Source of the DNA: Haloprofundus halobius
Lineage (GTDB): Archaea; Halobacteriota; Halobacteria; Halobacteriales; Haloferacaceae
NCBI RefSeq assembly: GCF_020097835.1
Contig: NZ_CP083666.1
Location: 3,100,001 to 3,164,000 of the forward strand
DNA: 64,000 nt
Reading direction: 5' to 3'
In this document: positions 26,835 through 37,109 of the stretch, piece after piece
Layout: each line of letters opens with the position of its first letter
How positions within the stretch are numbered: the first letter of the stretch is position 1
Translations under genes and position numbers: made by a program
Notes under the pieces: generated by a model
What the model saw: the letters and a program-made list of their open reading frames with translations, nothing else
Told to the model about the DNA's origin: nothing
Databases searched by the model: none

Positions 26835-26924
26835 AGGATTTCTAACGCTCTAAGCGGTTGTGTATCCTTCGATTACTTCGCCCAAAAACGGTGGCCGCAG
26901 TTGTCGAAACCACCGCTGTCGGCC

Positions 26925-26933
26925 ACTTTATTG
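26925..26933 (+). promoter_or_regulatory. TATA box of the DUF7344-like gene
   Basis: actttattg is centred 28 bp before ATG 26957. The 122-bp stretch 26835-26956 is the divergent promoter region shared with the HalOD1/CHAT operon and would be the place for the DNA-binding protein to act. Confidence 0.5.
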
Positions 26934-26956
26934 TCGTCGAGCATCTACGTGTTGAC

Positions 26957-28580
<1,624 letters not shown>

Positions 28581-28610
28581 GCGGTCCTTCGCGGTCGGAA
28601 CGCCGCGGCG

Positions 28611-28841
28611 TCAGAAGTAACTGGAGTGACGGCCCACCCGAGTCTGCGGGTGCAGCCGCCCCTTCGTCTCGGTGGTGTCGACGTCGCCGTTTGCCTCGTA
28701 CTCCTCGATGTACCCATCGACGACATCGGCGAGGAGTTCTTCGACCGACCGCTCTTCGCGAGCGGCGATGTCGGCGATTTTCGCGTACTGTTCGGTCGTG
28801 ATGTGGTGGGAGAGCGGTGTCTCCGTCTGTTTCGTGGCCAT
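28611..28841 (-). CDS. small RHH-like protein
   Basis: The 76-residue protein has the pattern strand (ETPLSHHIT), helix (EQYAKIADIAAREER) and helix (SVEELLADVVDGYIEEYEA), consistent with a ribbon-helix-helix DNA-binding fold, then a polar tail. The start ATG 28841 is preceded by ggtga about 9 bp upstream, which can pair with the 16S rRNA end, and a TATA-like ttttatca lies near 28877-28884, giving a leader of about 15 nt. No toxin partner gene lies next to it. The fold assignment is inference from pattern only. Confidence 0.6.
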   Translation of the reverse strand: MATKQTETPLSHHITTEQYAKIADIAAREERSVEELLADVVDGYIEEYEANGDVDTTETKGRLHPQTRVGRHSSYF

Positions 28842-28884
28842 GGTTCTCACCGGCGAGGTGAGGACAGCACGAAGGGTGATAAAA

Positions 28885-28920
28885 TGTGTATGCATATTTT
28901 TGGCAATATAAGAACAGTTC
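28885..28920. promoter_or_regulatory. AT-rich promoter/operator region of the RHH-like gene
   Basis: On the minus strand the decamer tgcatacaca (28894-28885) lies directly upstream of the TATA-like ttttatca. The 9-bp palindrome gaacagttc sits at 28912-28920. The decamer also occurs before vapB (18555-18564). The segment is strikingly AT-rich for this genome. Confidence 0.4.
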
Positions 28921-28992
28921 GGACAGTATGTATGGAGTGTGCCGGAACGGCAGTCCCGTGGCGATGTCGAGAGACAGGCCGAGTCGCCGCGT

Positions 28993-29619
28993 TCACTTCA
29001 CGAACTTCAGCAGGTCGTCGCGCTTGGCCTCGTGGAAGTGGAACCGCAGCGCCTCCTTGAGCGGTTCGATGCTCCCGCGCTTGGCGCTGATGGGCGCGAC
29101 GACTTCACCCTCCCACTGCTCCCACGGCGGGAAGAGGCCGAGTCGGTCGCAGAGGTCGTTCAGTCGCTCGTCTCTGTCGTCGACTTTGTCCATCTTGTTG
29201 ACGGCGACGATTGCGGGAACGTCGAGTTCGTCGAGGAAGTAGAACATCTCCACGTCGTGCGGAATCTCGTCGTCGTTCGTGTGGCGGTCGATGATGTCGA
29301 CGACGCTCTTGCCGTCGACGACGAGGACGGCCGAGAGAATCGAGTCGGCGTTCTCCTCGATGTAGCGGACGATGTCCGTCTTGATCTGCTCGCGACGGCC
29401 CTCCTCGACGCCGGACATGAAACCGAATCCGGGAAGGTCGGTGAACATGAAGCTCTCGGCGGCCCAGTCGAAGTGGTTCGGCTTGCGGGTGACGCCCGGT
29501 TTCTTCCCCGTGCTGAACCCGTTGTGGCCGGTCAACTCGCGCATCAGCGTCGACTTCCCGACGTTCGACCGCCCGACGAACACCACCTCGGCGTCGCGGT
29601 TCGGTCGGTTCTCGAACAT
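28993..29619 (-). CDS. engB: EngB-family ribosome-assembly GTPase
   Basis: The 208-residue protein carries the G motifs in order: G1 'GRSNVGKST', a G2 Thr in 'PGVTRKPN', G3 'DLPGFGF', G4 'NKMD' and G5 'SAKRG'. This is the TrmE-Era-EngA-EngB group, EngB branch, which acts in large-subunit assembly. The start ATG 29619 is preferred over 29637 because the homology starts with '[16 protein letters not shown]'. Nothing unusual is seen. Confidence 0.93.
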   Translation of the reverse strand: MFENRPNRDAEVVFVGRSNVGKSTLMRELTGHNGFSTGKKPGVTRKPNHFDWAAESFMFTDLPGFGFMSGVEEGRREQIKTDIVRYIEENADSILSAVLVVDGKSVVDIIDRHTNDDEIPHDVEMFYFLDELDVPAIVAVNKMDKVDDRDERLNDLCDRLGLFPPWEQWEGEVVAPISAKRGSIEPLKEALRFHFHEAKRDDLLKFVK

Positions 29620-29771
29620 ACGCCCGCTACTTCGCACGGGCGGATAAACGGCGCGGGACGCGTCTCTCGGCGAGTCCGGCGCGCCGGGCGCGCGGACGAC
29701 GGACCGAGAGACGCCGGAACGTTTCGAGAGAAGACGGAACGTTTTGACGCCGCCGCGCCAACTGCCGAACG

Positions 29772-30482
29772 ATGGAGAAACAGGAGCTCCGCGAGCGTAT
29801 CTGGGCCACCCTCGACTCAGAGGGTGTCAACCGATTTCCGTACCCGCCGGAGGGGCGAATCACGAACTTCGCCGGGGCGAGCGACGCCGCCGAGAAACTC
29901 GCCGACACCGAGGAATGGCGGGTGGCGGAGACGGTGAAAGCCAACCCCGATGCCCCGCAACTGACCGTCCGACGACGTGCGCTCCGCGACGGCAAAACCG
30001 TCTACATGGCTGTCCCGCGACTCCGAGACGAGATGCCGTTTCTGAAACTCGATCCGGCGGAAATCGAGGATATCGACGCCGCGACGACCATCTCCGGGTC
30101 GGCGAAGCACGGCGTCCCCGTCGACCCCGACGAGATGCCGCACGTCGACTTCATCGTCGCCGGGAGCGTCGCCGTCACCGAGGGCGGCGCGCGCGTCGGG
30201 AAAGGGGAAGGGTACAGCGACCTCGAGTTCGCGGTGCTTCGGGAACTCGGTGCCGTCGACGACGGAACGACGGTGGCGACGACGGTCCACGAACTCCAGG
30301 TCGTCGACGCCGCCGAGGTGACGCCCGACGCCCACGACGTGCCGCTGGACCTTTTGGTGACGCCCGAACGGACGGTTCGGACCGAGACGCGGTACGACCG
30401 GCCCGACGGCGTCGACTGGGACGCGCTCGACGCGGAGAAACTCGCGGAAACCCCAGTACTGCAGCGTCTGCGGCCGAACTGA
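29772..30482 (+). CDS. 5-formyltetrahydrofolate cyclo-ligase family protein
   Basis: The 236-residue protein begins '[18 protein letters not shown]', a pattern of the archaeal 5-formyltetrahydrofolate cyclo-ligase family. It includes '[19 protein letters not shown]', '[33 protein letters not shown]' (quoted in part) and '[10 protein letters not shown]', with the glycine-rich nucleotide loop at '[13 protein letters not shown]'. It converts 5-formyl-tetrahydrofolate to methenyl-tetrahydrofolate with ATP. Whether the archaeal members use exactly this substrate is less certain. Confidence 0.88.
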   Translation: MEKQELRERIWATLDSEGVNRFPYPPEGRITNFAGASDAAEKLADTEEWRVAETVKANPDAPQLTVRRRALRDGKTVYMAVPRLRDEMPFLKLDPAEIEDIDAATTISGSAKHGVPVDPDEMPHVDFIVAGSVAVTEGGARVGKGEGYSDLEFAVLRELGAVDDGTTVATTVHELQVVDAAEVTPDAHDVPLDLLVTPERTVRTETRYDRPDGVDWDALDAEKLAETPVLQRLRPN

Positions 30483-30560
30483 ACGCTCATCTCGTCTCCT
30501 GAACGTCTCGTCGAGGGTTCACGCCTCAGGATATTTCCCTTCCCGCCCTGTGTACGGCGT

Positions 30561-31883
30561 GTGCGACTCGTTCAAGTGATGGTTCCGACGGGGAAACGCG
30601 AGGCGGCTCTCGGCCTCCTCGACGACGAGGGACTCGACTACGCGCTCTCCGAGGAGACGAGCGGTCGGGAGTACATCGCTATCGTCTCGATTCCGCTGCC
30701 GACGAACGCGGTCGAACCAGTGTTGGAGAAGCTCCGCGACGCGGGTATCGAGCGCGACGCGTACACGGTCGTCCTCGACGCAGAGACCGTCGTCTCCAGA
30801 CAGTTCGAGGAACTCCGCGAGAAGTACGCCGAGGAGGAGGGTGACGACAGCCGGATCGCCCGCGAGGAACTCGTCGCGCGGGCGTCCGACCTCCTGCCGG
30901 AGACGACGACGTTCGTCGTTCTGACCGCGGTGAGCGCCGTCGTCGCGACGGCCGGACTCCTGCTCAACGACGCCGCGATCATCGTCGGGTCGATGGTCAT
31001 CGCGCCGCTCATCGGGCCGGCGATGGCGACGAGCGTCGGGACGGTCGTCGACGACCGCGACCTCTTCGTGCGCGGCCTCAAACTCCAGGTCGGCGGCGGG
31101 CTGCTCGCCATCGTCGCCGCCGCGCTGTTCGCGTTGTTCCTGCGGACGACGGGCGTCGTCCCGTTCGGCCCCCAACAGGTGTTTCATGTCCACCAGATCA
31201 ACTTACGTCTCGCCCCCGACGTGATGTCGTTAGTCGTCGCCCTCGGCGCGGGCGTCGCCGGCGCGTTGGCCATCTCCTCGGGCGTCTCGGCGGCCATCGT
31301 CGGCGTCATGATCGCCGCCGCGCTCGTCCCGCCGGTCGCCGTCGTCGGCATCGGGCTCGCGTGGGGTCGCCCCGTCGCGGTGCTGGGTTCGTTCGTGCTC
31401 GTGCTCGTCAACTACCTCTCGATAAACTTCACCGCCCTCGGCGTGCTGTGGTACTCCGGCTACCGCCCCATTCAGTTCTTCGAGCAGGACATCGCCAGAC
31501 ACGAGACGCTGAAGCGAATCGCGGTGCTCGGTGTGTCCATCCTCCTGCTCTCGGCGTTTCTTGGTGCCGTCACCTACGCGGACTACCGGACGAGTTCCTT
31601 CGAGGAGTCCGCAGAGGAGGCCGTCGTCTCGACGCTCGCCGAGTACGACCGACTGACGCTCCTCGATCTGCGCGTCGCGTACGACGACTCGCTCCCCTTC
31701 GAAGAGCCCGCTCGCGTCGTCGTCACCGTCGGCCATCCCGTCGACACCGAGCCGCCGCCGCTGGCGGAGACGCTCCTCGACCGCATTCGGGCCAACGCAC
31801 AGGCACCGTTCGGGACGATCGATCTCCGCAACGTCACCGTCGAAGTCCGCTACGTCGCGGCGGACGTCTCCACCAGCGACTGA
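30561..31883 (+). CDS. DUF389 (TIGR00341-type) membrane protein, copy 1
   Basis: From GTG 30561 the protein has 440 residues. A soluble N-terminal domain (1-115, opening 'RLVQVMVPTGKREAAL') is followed by the DUF389 membrane block of about seven helices, with the signatures 'GSMVIAPLIGPAMATSVG' and 'ALVPPVAVVGIGLAWG'. A C-terminal soluble domain faces the opposite end. DUF389 proteins are of unknown function, possibly transport-linked. A paralog follows 143 bp downstream in the same direction. Confidence 0.85.
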   Translation: MRLVQVMVPTGKREAALGLLDDEGLDYALSEETSGREYIAIVSIPLPTNAVEPVLEKLRDAGIERDAYTVVLDAETVVSRQFEELREKYAEEEGDDSRIAREELVARASDLLPETTTFVVLTAVSAVVATAGLLLNDAAIIVGSMVIAPLIGPAMATSVGTVVDDRDLFVRGLKLQVGGGLLAIVAAALFALFLRTTGVVPFGPQQVFHVHQINLRLAPDVMSLVVALGAGVAGALAISSGVSAAIVGVMIAAALVPPVAVVGIGLAWGRPVAVLGSFVLVLVNYLSINFTALGVLWYSGYRPIQFFEQDIARHETLKRIAVLGVSILLLSAFLGAVTYADYRTSSFEESAEEAVVSTLAEYDRLTLLDLRVAYDDSLPFEEPARVVVTVGHPVDTEPPPLAETLLDRIRANAQAPFGTIDLRNVTVEVRYVAADVSTSD

Positions 31884-32026
31884 GAACTGACTTGACAGGC
31901 TGAGACCCCCCCGACGAACTGAGACCCCCGACTGCCGATACGTGCCGTCTCGTCGTCCCTTGGGGTCGACTGCTTCCCGCCGGGTCGTCGGCGGGCTTTA
32001 CCACCCCGAAGCGAGTACTGCGACCG

Positions 32027-33310
32027 ATGCGGTTCATTCAGGCAATGCTACCGGTCGGCTCGCGGCAAGCCGCCACCGACGCGCTCCGCGAGCAGGAGAT
32101 CGACTTCGCGCTGAGCGAGGCGTCGGGTCGGGAGTTCGCGGGCGTGTTGTTCGTGCCGGTCGAACCCGAGGGAGTCGAGTCCGTCGTCGACCTGCTGCGC
32201 GACGCCGGCGTCGAAGAGGACGGCTACGTCGCCGTCACCGACGTCGAGACCATCGTCTCCGACCGAACGCCCGAGACCGACGACGACGAGAACCCCGCAC
32301 ACCGGGTGTCGGTCGACGAACTTCGAGCGCAGATGCGAGACGCGCTCCACCGGACACCCGTCTACGCCGTCCTCGCGCTCGTGAGCGCCGTCCTCGCCAC
32401 CGCTGGGCTGCTCCTCGACAGTCCGACGGTTATCACCGGGAGCATGGTCATCGCGCCGCTTCTCGGCCCCGCGGTCGCGGTCAGCGTCGGCAGCATCGTC
32501 GGCGACGACGAACTCGTCCGGCGCGGCCTCGCCCGTCAGCTCGGCGGCCTCGTCCTCGTCATCGGCGGCGCGGCGGTGTTCGCGGCGTCGCTTCGCTTGC
32601 TCGTGCTCCCCGAGGTACAGCTCGCGACGCTCGGACAGGTCGACGAGTTCTCCGACCCGAACTCGCTGACGCTGTTCATCGCGCTGGCGGCGGGCGTCGC
32701 CGCCGGACTGTCAGTCACCGCCGGCGTCAACACCGGTCTCGTGGGCGTCGCCGTCGCCGCCGCGGTCGTTCCGCCCAGCGGCGTCGTCGGCCTCGGCCTC
32801 GCCTACGGGTCCCCGGAGACGGCGCTCGGCGCGGCGGTTCTCGTGCTCGTGAACGTGCTCTCGATAAATCTCACGTGTATCCTCGCGCTGTGGCTGTCGG
32901 AGTACCGCCCCGACGGCTGGGTCGAACGCAAGCGCGCCCGGCAGTATCTCACGCGGGGTGTCGCGGTGCTCGTGGTGGGGCTGCTCGTCGTCTCGTCGGT
33001 CGTCGCGCTGACGACGCTCGACCAGCGCGAGAACGCCGCCTTCGAGCGCGACGTCCGCGACGTCGTCGCCGAGAGCGACGTGCGTCCCGTCTCGCTCACC
33101 GTCCAGTACGAGTCCGAGGGGGTCTTCCGGGAGCCGACGACCGTCGTCCTTCACGCCGACGACGCGCCGTCGGCGTACGCCGACGCGTTACGTGACCGCA
33201 TCCTCGACCGGACCGGGACGGACGTGCGGGTCGTGGTGTACGAACCGGTCGGTGTGAGCCGCGGGTCGTCCGTGCCCGGGTCGGTCCGCCGACCGACGCC
33301 GCGTCGGTGA
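32027..33310 (+). CDS. DUF389 (TIGR00341-type) membrane protein, copy 2
   Basis: The 427-residue paralog of the preceding gene shows the same plan: 'RFIQAMLPVGSRQAATDAL' at the start, an N-terminal domain, helices with 'GSMVIAPLLGPAVAVSVG' and 'AVVPPSGVVGLGLAYG', and a C-terminal soluble part. The two copies are divergent enough to be an old duplication, and copy 2 lacks the long acidic insert of copy 1. A TATA-like 'ctttacc' (31997-32003) lies about 27 bp before the ATG. Function is unknown. Confidence 0.85.
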   Translation: MRFIQAMLPVGSRQAATDALREQEIDFALSEASGREFAGVLFVPVEPEGVESVVDLLRDAGVEEDGYVAVTDVETIVSDRTPETDDDENPAHRVSVDELRAQMRDALHRTPVYAVLALVSAVLATAGLLLDSPTVITGSMVIAPLLGPAVAVSVGSIVGDDELVRRGLARQLGGLVLVIGGAAVFAASLRLLVLPEVQLATLGQVDEFSDPNSLTLFIALAAGVAAGLSVTAGVNTGLVGVAVAAAVVPPSGVVGLGLAYGSPETALGAAVLVLVNVLSINLTCILALWLSEYRPDGWVERKRARQYLTRGVAVLVVGLLVVSSVVALTTLDQRENAAFERDVRDVVAESDVRPVSLTVQYESEGVFREPTTVVLHADDAPSAYADALRDRILDRTGTDVRVVVYEPVGVSRGSSVPGSVRRPTPRR

Positions 33311-33471
33311 CGGATTCGACTCGTCGCTGGCTCCGGGTCGGTTCTCAGTCTCCGTTTCCTCGCCGACGATTCTTCGTGGCTGCTCCCCTCGCCGCCGCTC
33401 TCTCGACGATAACTCAAACCACTCTTTGTGCTTAGCGCGGATTGATACCCTGAGCAGTCCATCAGTCTCTC

Positions 33472-34212
33472 ATGCGTTCACGACTGATTCCGCTCGCACT
33501 CGCCGTACTGCTGTTGCTCGCCGGATGCCTCGGTCCGCTCCAGGCCGATGGCGGGACGGCGGCCGCCGACGACACCGGCGATGCCGCCGCCGCTGACAGA
33601 ACGATTTCGGTCTCCGGTACGGGCGAAGCCACCGCCGACCCGGATCTCGCGGTTCTCACGACCACCGTCGAAGTGAGCGCAGACAGCGCTGACGAGGCGC
33701 GCGACGCCGCCGCCAACCGCTCCGACACGCTCGTCTCGGCGCTCATCGACGCCGGTGTCGACGAGGACGCCATCACGACCGAGTACTACGCCGTCCAGCC
33801 CGACTACGACCACAGCGGCGAGGAGCGCCGAGTCGACGGCTACACCGCCCGCCACGCGTTCCGCGTGGAGACCACGCCCGACCGCGCCGGCGAACTCATC
33901 GACGTCGCCGTCGACAACGGGGCCTCCCGCGTCGACGGCGTCCAGTTCACCCTGAGCGACGAGAAGCGCGCCGAACTCCGCGAGGAGGCCGTCGAGTCCG
34001 CCGTCGCCGACGCCGAGGGCGAGGCGTCGAGTCTCGCTTCGGCCGCCGGTCTCGAACTCGGCGAGGTGCGAACCCTGTCGACTACGGGCGCGACCGACCC
34101 CTACTCGCCTCGGTACGAGACGGCCAGCGACGCCGGAGCGGCCGAGACGAGCGTTCGACCCGGACCGGTCTCCGTCACGGTGACGGTGCAGGCGACGTAC
34201 ACGGCCAACTGA
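33472..34212 (+). CDS. SIMPL-domain lipoprotein (DUF541)
   Basis: The 246-residue protein has an N-terminal signal with a lipobox 'LLLLAGCLG', so Cys20 would be lipid-anchored outside the membrane. The mature part is a SIMPL domain, recognised from 'ISVSGTGEATADPDLAVLTTTVEV' (given in part), 'ALIDAGVDEDAITTEYYAVQP' and the C-terminal 'PGPVSVTVTVQATY'. SIMPL proteins are widespread and of unclear function. The last codons are duplicated twice downstream (34219-34289). Confidence 0.88.
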   Translation: MRSRLIPLALAVLLLLAGCLGPLQADGGTAAADDTGDAAAADRTISVSGTGEATADPDLAVLTTTVEVSADSADEARDAAANRSDTLVSALIDAGVDEDAITTEYYAVQPDYDHSGEERRVDGYTARHAFRVETTPDRAGELIDVAVDNGASRVDGVQFTLSDEKRAELREEAVESAVADAEGEASSLASAAGLELGEVRTLSTTGATDPYSPRYETASDAGAAETSVRPGPVSVTVTVQATYTAN

Positions 34213-34289
34213 GCGGCCGTGACGGTGCAAGCGACATACACGGCCAACTGACGGCCGTGACGGTGCAGGCGACGCACTCGGTCGATTGA
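34180..34289 (+). repeat. three tandem copies of the SIMPL gene 3' end
   Basis: Unit 1 (34180-34218) covers the last ten codons and the stop. Units 2 (34219-34256) and 3 (34257-34289) repeat it with few changes, each beginning gtgacggtgca and each ending in frame with a TGA after VTVQAT plus four residues (YTAN, YTAN, HSVD). Unit length is 38-39 bp. This is a tandem duplication that leaves the gene's first stop intact. Confidence 0.85.
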
Positions 34290-34537
34290 ACGCAGAACGG
34301 TTCGGTCGTCCCCGCTGACGCTACCTCCCTCCACCATTCGCCCGCGGTTCCCACGCTGACGCCCTTCCCCCTCCCCCGTCCGACGCACTGATTCGGTTCC
34401 GCTGACGCTCACCTCCCCACCTTTCGCTCGCACCGCCGCGAGCGTCTCTCGACGTTCACAACCCTCTTGTTCCGACGGCGACATCCGATCGTCTGCCCCG
34501 CGACACGCTCGTTTCGTGGCGGACGTTCGCTCTCTTC
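34290..34537. other. gap after the SIMPL repeats with degenerate pyrimidine-rich repeats
   Basis: No gene is seen. Three related stretches (about 34312-34335, 34352-34380 and 34401-34427) each start with gctgacgc followed by C/T-rich DNA. They look like decayed copies of one another. Confidence 0.45.
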
Positions 34538-34729
34538 GTGCTGCTCCCGCCGGCCGCAATCGCAGCTATTGTCTTCTTTCCGGTGACACTTTTGGTCCCG
34601 TTCTGGCTGTACTACCGCGGCAAACTCCGAGCGAAGGCCGACTCTGCCCTCTCGGAGCGGTGCTACTGCCAGCCGCCCTGGGGGGTCGCGAGCCACGTTT
34701 TAACTGGCAGGCGGCCGACCCATCCGTGA
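34538..34729 (+). CDS. possible 63-residue membrane peptide or gene fragment
   Basis: From GTG 34538 the frame encodes a hydrophobic pair (LLPPAAIAAIVFFPVTLLVP) then 'FWLYYRGKLRAKADSALSE'. The same frame stays protein-like upstream (SWRTFALFV) without a clear start, and downstream it runs through the TATA box of the next gene. It is either a small membrane protein with an unusual start or the remnant of a longer gene. The evidence is weak. Confidence 0.3.
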   Translation: MLLPPAAIAAIVFFPVTLLVPFWLYYRGKLRAKADSALSERCYCQPPWGVASHVLTGRRPTHP

Positions 34730-35034
34730 TGTCAGAGAACCCCATCGGGACGGTGGCGGACCGGAACCGACTCGTCGAACTCCGCGCCGAAGAGACCGAC
34801 GATGGGCGGGCGTTCCTCGTCGACGAGGCGGTCACCGGGTCGGCCGTCTCGCGCGTCTCTCTCGTCGACGCGCTCGATGCCGACGCGGCGACCGTCGACG
34901 CCGCTCGCCGGGTCCATCGACGACAGGCCGAGCGACTGCTCCGGACAGGAGCGGTCGACGACGCCGACGACGCCGACGAGGAGGCGCTCGAAGAGCCGTA
35001 CGAGGCCGTGGTTCTCCGGCGAGAGATCGACTGA
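34729..35034 (+). CDS. small acidic soluble protein, unknown family
   Basis: The 101-residue protein is acidic and predicted helical, with 'DRNRLVELRAEETDDGRAFLVDEAV' (seen in part) and 'VDAARRVHRRQAERLL'. It has no signal or membrane segment. The in-frame extension back to 34516 is rejected because the TATA-like 'gttttaact' (34697-34705) lies 28 bp before ATG 34729. Family and function are not recognised. Confidence 0.6.
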   Translation: MSENPIGTVADRNRLVELRAEETDDGRAFLVDEAVTGSAVSRVSLVDALDADAATVDAARRVHRRQAERLLRTGAVDDADDADEEALEEPYEAVVLRREID

Positions 35035-35210
35035 TCCGGCCTCGCTGGAAACCGGTACTCGGTGACGGGTTCCGTAGTCGGCGGGCGGTTTCAACGGTCT
35101 CGCTGAAGAGAGGGCGCGTCTCTCGCGCCGAGCGCTCCCCCGCTCTCGGAGAGTGGGAGTTACTGCTCCCGCCAGACCTAAGTGTGACACGCACTAACAC
35201 AGGGTGCAGT

Positions 35211-35336
35211 ATGCACTCGCCCATCATCCGCACGGACAAATCGGCGTTTGACCGGGTACGAGATGCAATCCTCAATCGCGGCGACTCGGAGGAGAACGAG
35301 AAGCCGACGGGACCCGGCACGCCGCTGCCGGGATAG
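35211..35336 (+). CDS. 41-residue small protein, unknown
   Basis: ATG 35211 to TAG 35334-35336 encodes a basic N-terminus 'HSPIIRTDKSAFDRVRDAI' followed by an acidic turn and a Gly/Pro end 'TGPGTPLPG'. Its codons look haloarchaeal, and an AT-richer element (acctaagtg, 35177-35185) lies about 30 bp before the start. It is too short for a confident gene call, but the composition is unlike the shadow frames. No relative is recognised with certainty. Confidence 0.4.
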   Translation: MHSPIIRTDKSAFDRVRDAILNRGDSEENEKPTGPGTPLPG

Positions 35337-35485
35337 CCGCCGGCAGAAGGTAGTCGCCCGAACACTACTCACCCACTACCGCTTTTTCGACGACGGACAG
35401 AGAACCGCCGAACGTCCGTCGAACCCAGCCTCCGTATCTAACCCTCTCGACTGTCGAGATTTCCGACGGAGTCACCGATCTCCCG

Positions 35486-36502
35486 CTACTCGCGCCGCGA
35501 CGGCGGGATGTCCGGTTCGAAGCCGACGGCGTCGACGGCCATGTCGAGCACGTCGTCGACGCCCTCGCTCTCGGTGACGCTCATGTAAGCGTCGGCGTCG
35601 ACGTCCGTCGAGCGGTCGCTCTTGTTGCAGACGGTGAGCACGGGGACGTCGAAGCGCCGTTGCAGTTCGTCTCTCAGTTCGAGTTGTGCGTCGAGCGGGT
35701 AGCCGCAGTCGCCGCTGGCGTCGACGACGAACAGCACGGCGTCGGCGAGATGTTCGAGCGCACTAACCGCCTGCCGCTCGATGTCGTTTCGCTCGGCTTC
35801 GGGACGGTCCAGGAGACCGGGCGTGTCGATGATCTGGTAGCGGATGCGGTTGCGCTCGAAGTGACCCAACTGCACGCCCTTCGTCGTGAAAGGGTAGGAA
35901 GCGATCTCGTTGCTCGCGCGCGTCACGGTGTTGACGAACGACGACTTGCCGACGTTCGGGTAGCCCGCGACGACGATGGCCGGTTCGTCGGGGCGCACGT
36001 CCGGGAGATTCTTCAGCGCGTCGCGCGCCTCGCTGACGCGCAGCAGGTCGTCTTCGACCTGCTCGATTATGTCGGCCATCCGCGCGAACGCCTGCTTTCG
36101 GTGTTTTCGCGCCGTGTCGGTGTTACTGCGGCGGAGTTTCGAGATATACTCGCGGTGCAGTTCCTTGATCTGGCGGCCGGCCCACGTGAGGTTGGCGAGG
36201 CTCTGGCGCAGCGTGTCGACGCCGCCGTCGCCTTCGAGTTCGTCGTTCTTCGAGGCGAACGTACCCTGTCGACGGAGCACGGCGTCGGCAAGTTCGTAGT
36301 AGAAGGGGTCGACCGTCTCGAAGTCCGGCCACGCCGTCACGACGTTCTGGACGTTGTCCGAGAGGATGTTCGCCGCCGTCTGGAGCATCGACTCCTGGGC
36401 CTCCAAACCTGTCTTGGCCCGTCCGGCCCGCGCCGCCCGCGAGAACGCCTTGTCGATGAGTTCCTCCGACCGGGGTGTCGTCGGAAGATTCTCGAAAATC
36501 AT
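35486..36502 (-). CDS. NOG1-family GTPase
   Basis: The 338-residue protein starts with the NOG1 helical domain (MIFENLPTTPRSEELIDKAF) and then the GTPase core, with G1 'GYPNVGKSS', G3 'DTPGLLD' and G4 'NKSD'. NOG1 (Obg superfamily) is needed for 60S/50S assembly. A C-terminal helix ends at 'PSRRE'. No OBG-like or TGS domain is attached. Convergent genes follow. Confidence 0.93.
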   Translation of the reverse strand: MIFENLPTTPRSEELIDKAFSRAARAGRAKTGLEAQESMLQTAANILSDNVQNVVTAWPDFETVDPFYYELADAVLRRQGTFASKNDELEGDGGVDTLRQSLANLTWAGRQIKELHREYISKLRRSNTDTARKHRKQAFARMADIIEQVEDDLLRVSEARDALKNLPDVRPDEPAIVVAGYPNVGKSSFVNTVTRASNEIASYPFTTKGVQLGHFERNRIRYQIIDTPGLLDRPEAERNDIERQAVSALEHLADAVLFVVDASGDCGYPLDAQLELRDELQRRFDVPVLTVCNKSDRSTDVDADAYMSVTESEGVDDVLDMAVDAVGFEPDIPPSRRE

Positions 36503-36661
36503 GCTTCGCTCTTGACGACGAGCGTACTAAAGGGCGTTCGTTCGTGTTGCCCGTGTGCCGACGTTTCACGGGAGCGTTCGACTCACCGTCTCCGAACGCC
36601 GCGCAACCGAACCCGACGAATCGGCACGACGCTTTTCCCCTCGGACGCGCTACGCTCTCCT

Positions 36662-37024
36662 ATGACTGACTGGCGCGCGGTCGGTGTCGGCTTCGTCGTC
36701 CTCCTCGTCGTCGGCGCCGTCGGCCTCTCGGTACCGATAGTCGGACAGATTGGCGCGGGCCTCATCGGCGGGTTCGCCGCGGGCTACCTCGCGGGCGGGA
36801 GTCTCGGCCGCGGCGCGTGGCACGGCCTCGTCGCGGGCTCGATTTCTGGCATCGTCCTCACCGTCTTCGTCGCGCTGCTCGGCGGACTGCTCGGCTTCGC
36901 CGGTGGTCCCCTCGGAGGTCTCGTCGCCGGCGGCGGCATCCTCGTCGTCGGCGCGGTTATCACCCTCCTCTTCGCCATCGACAGCGCGCTCGCCGGTGCG
37001 GTCGGCGCGTGGGCGAAGGGCTGA
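36662..37024 (+). CDS. DUF5518-type membrane protein, copy 1
   Basis: The 120-residue protein is made of four glycine-rich helices, with 'GFAAGYLAGGSLGRGAWHG' between the second and third. Such repeated small-residue helices are typical of DUF5518. The frame extends upstream to 35660 only as antisense of NOG1. Function is unknown. Confidence 0.72.
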   Translation: MTDWRAVGVGFVVLLVVGAVGLSVPIVGQIGAGLIGGFAAGYLAGGSLGRGAWHGLVAGSISGIVLTVFVALLGGLLGFAGGPLGGLVAGGGILVVGAVITLLFAIDSALAGAVGAWAKG

Positions 37025-37109
37025 ACTGCGGCCCGTATCTCCGTTTTTCGGAGTGTCCGTCGAACCGTCAGACGAGTTCAAGATTCTACGTCGCGTTCTC
37101 TCTTCTGCT

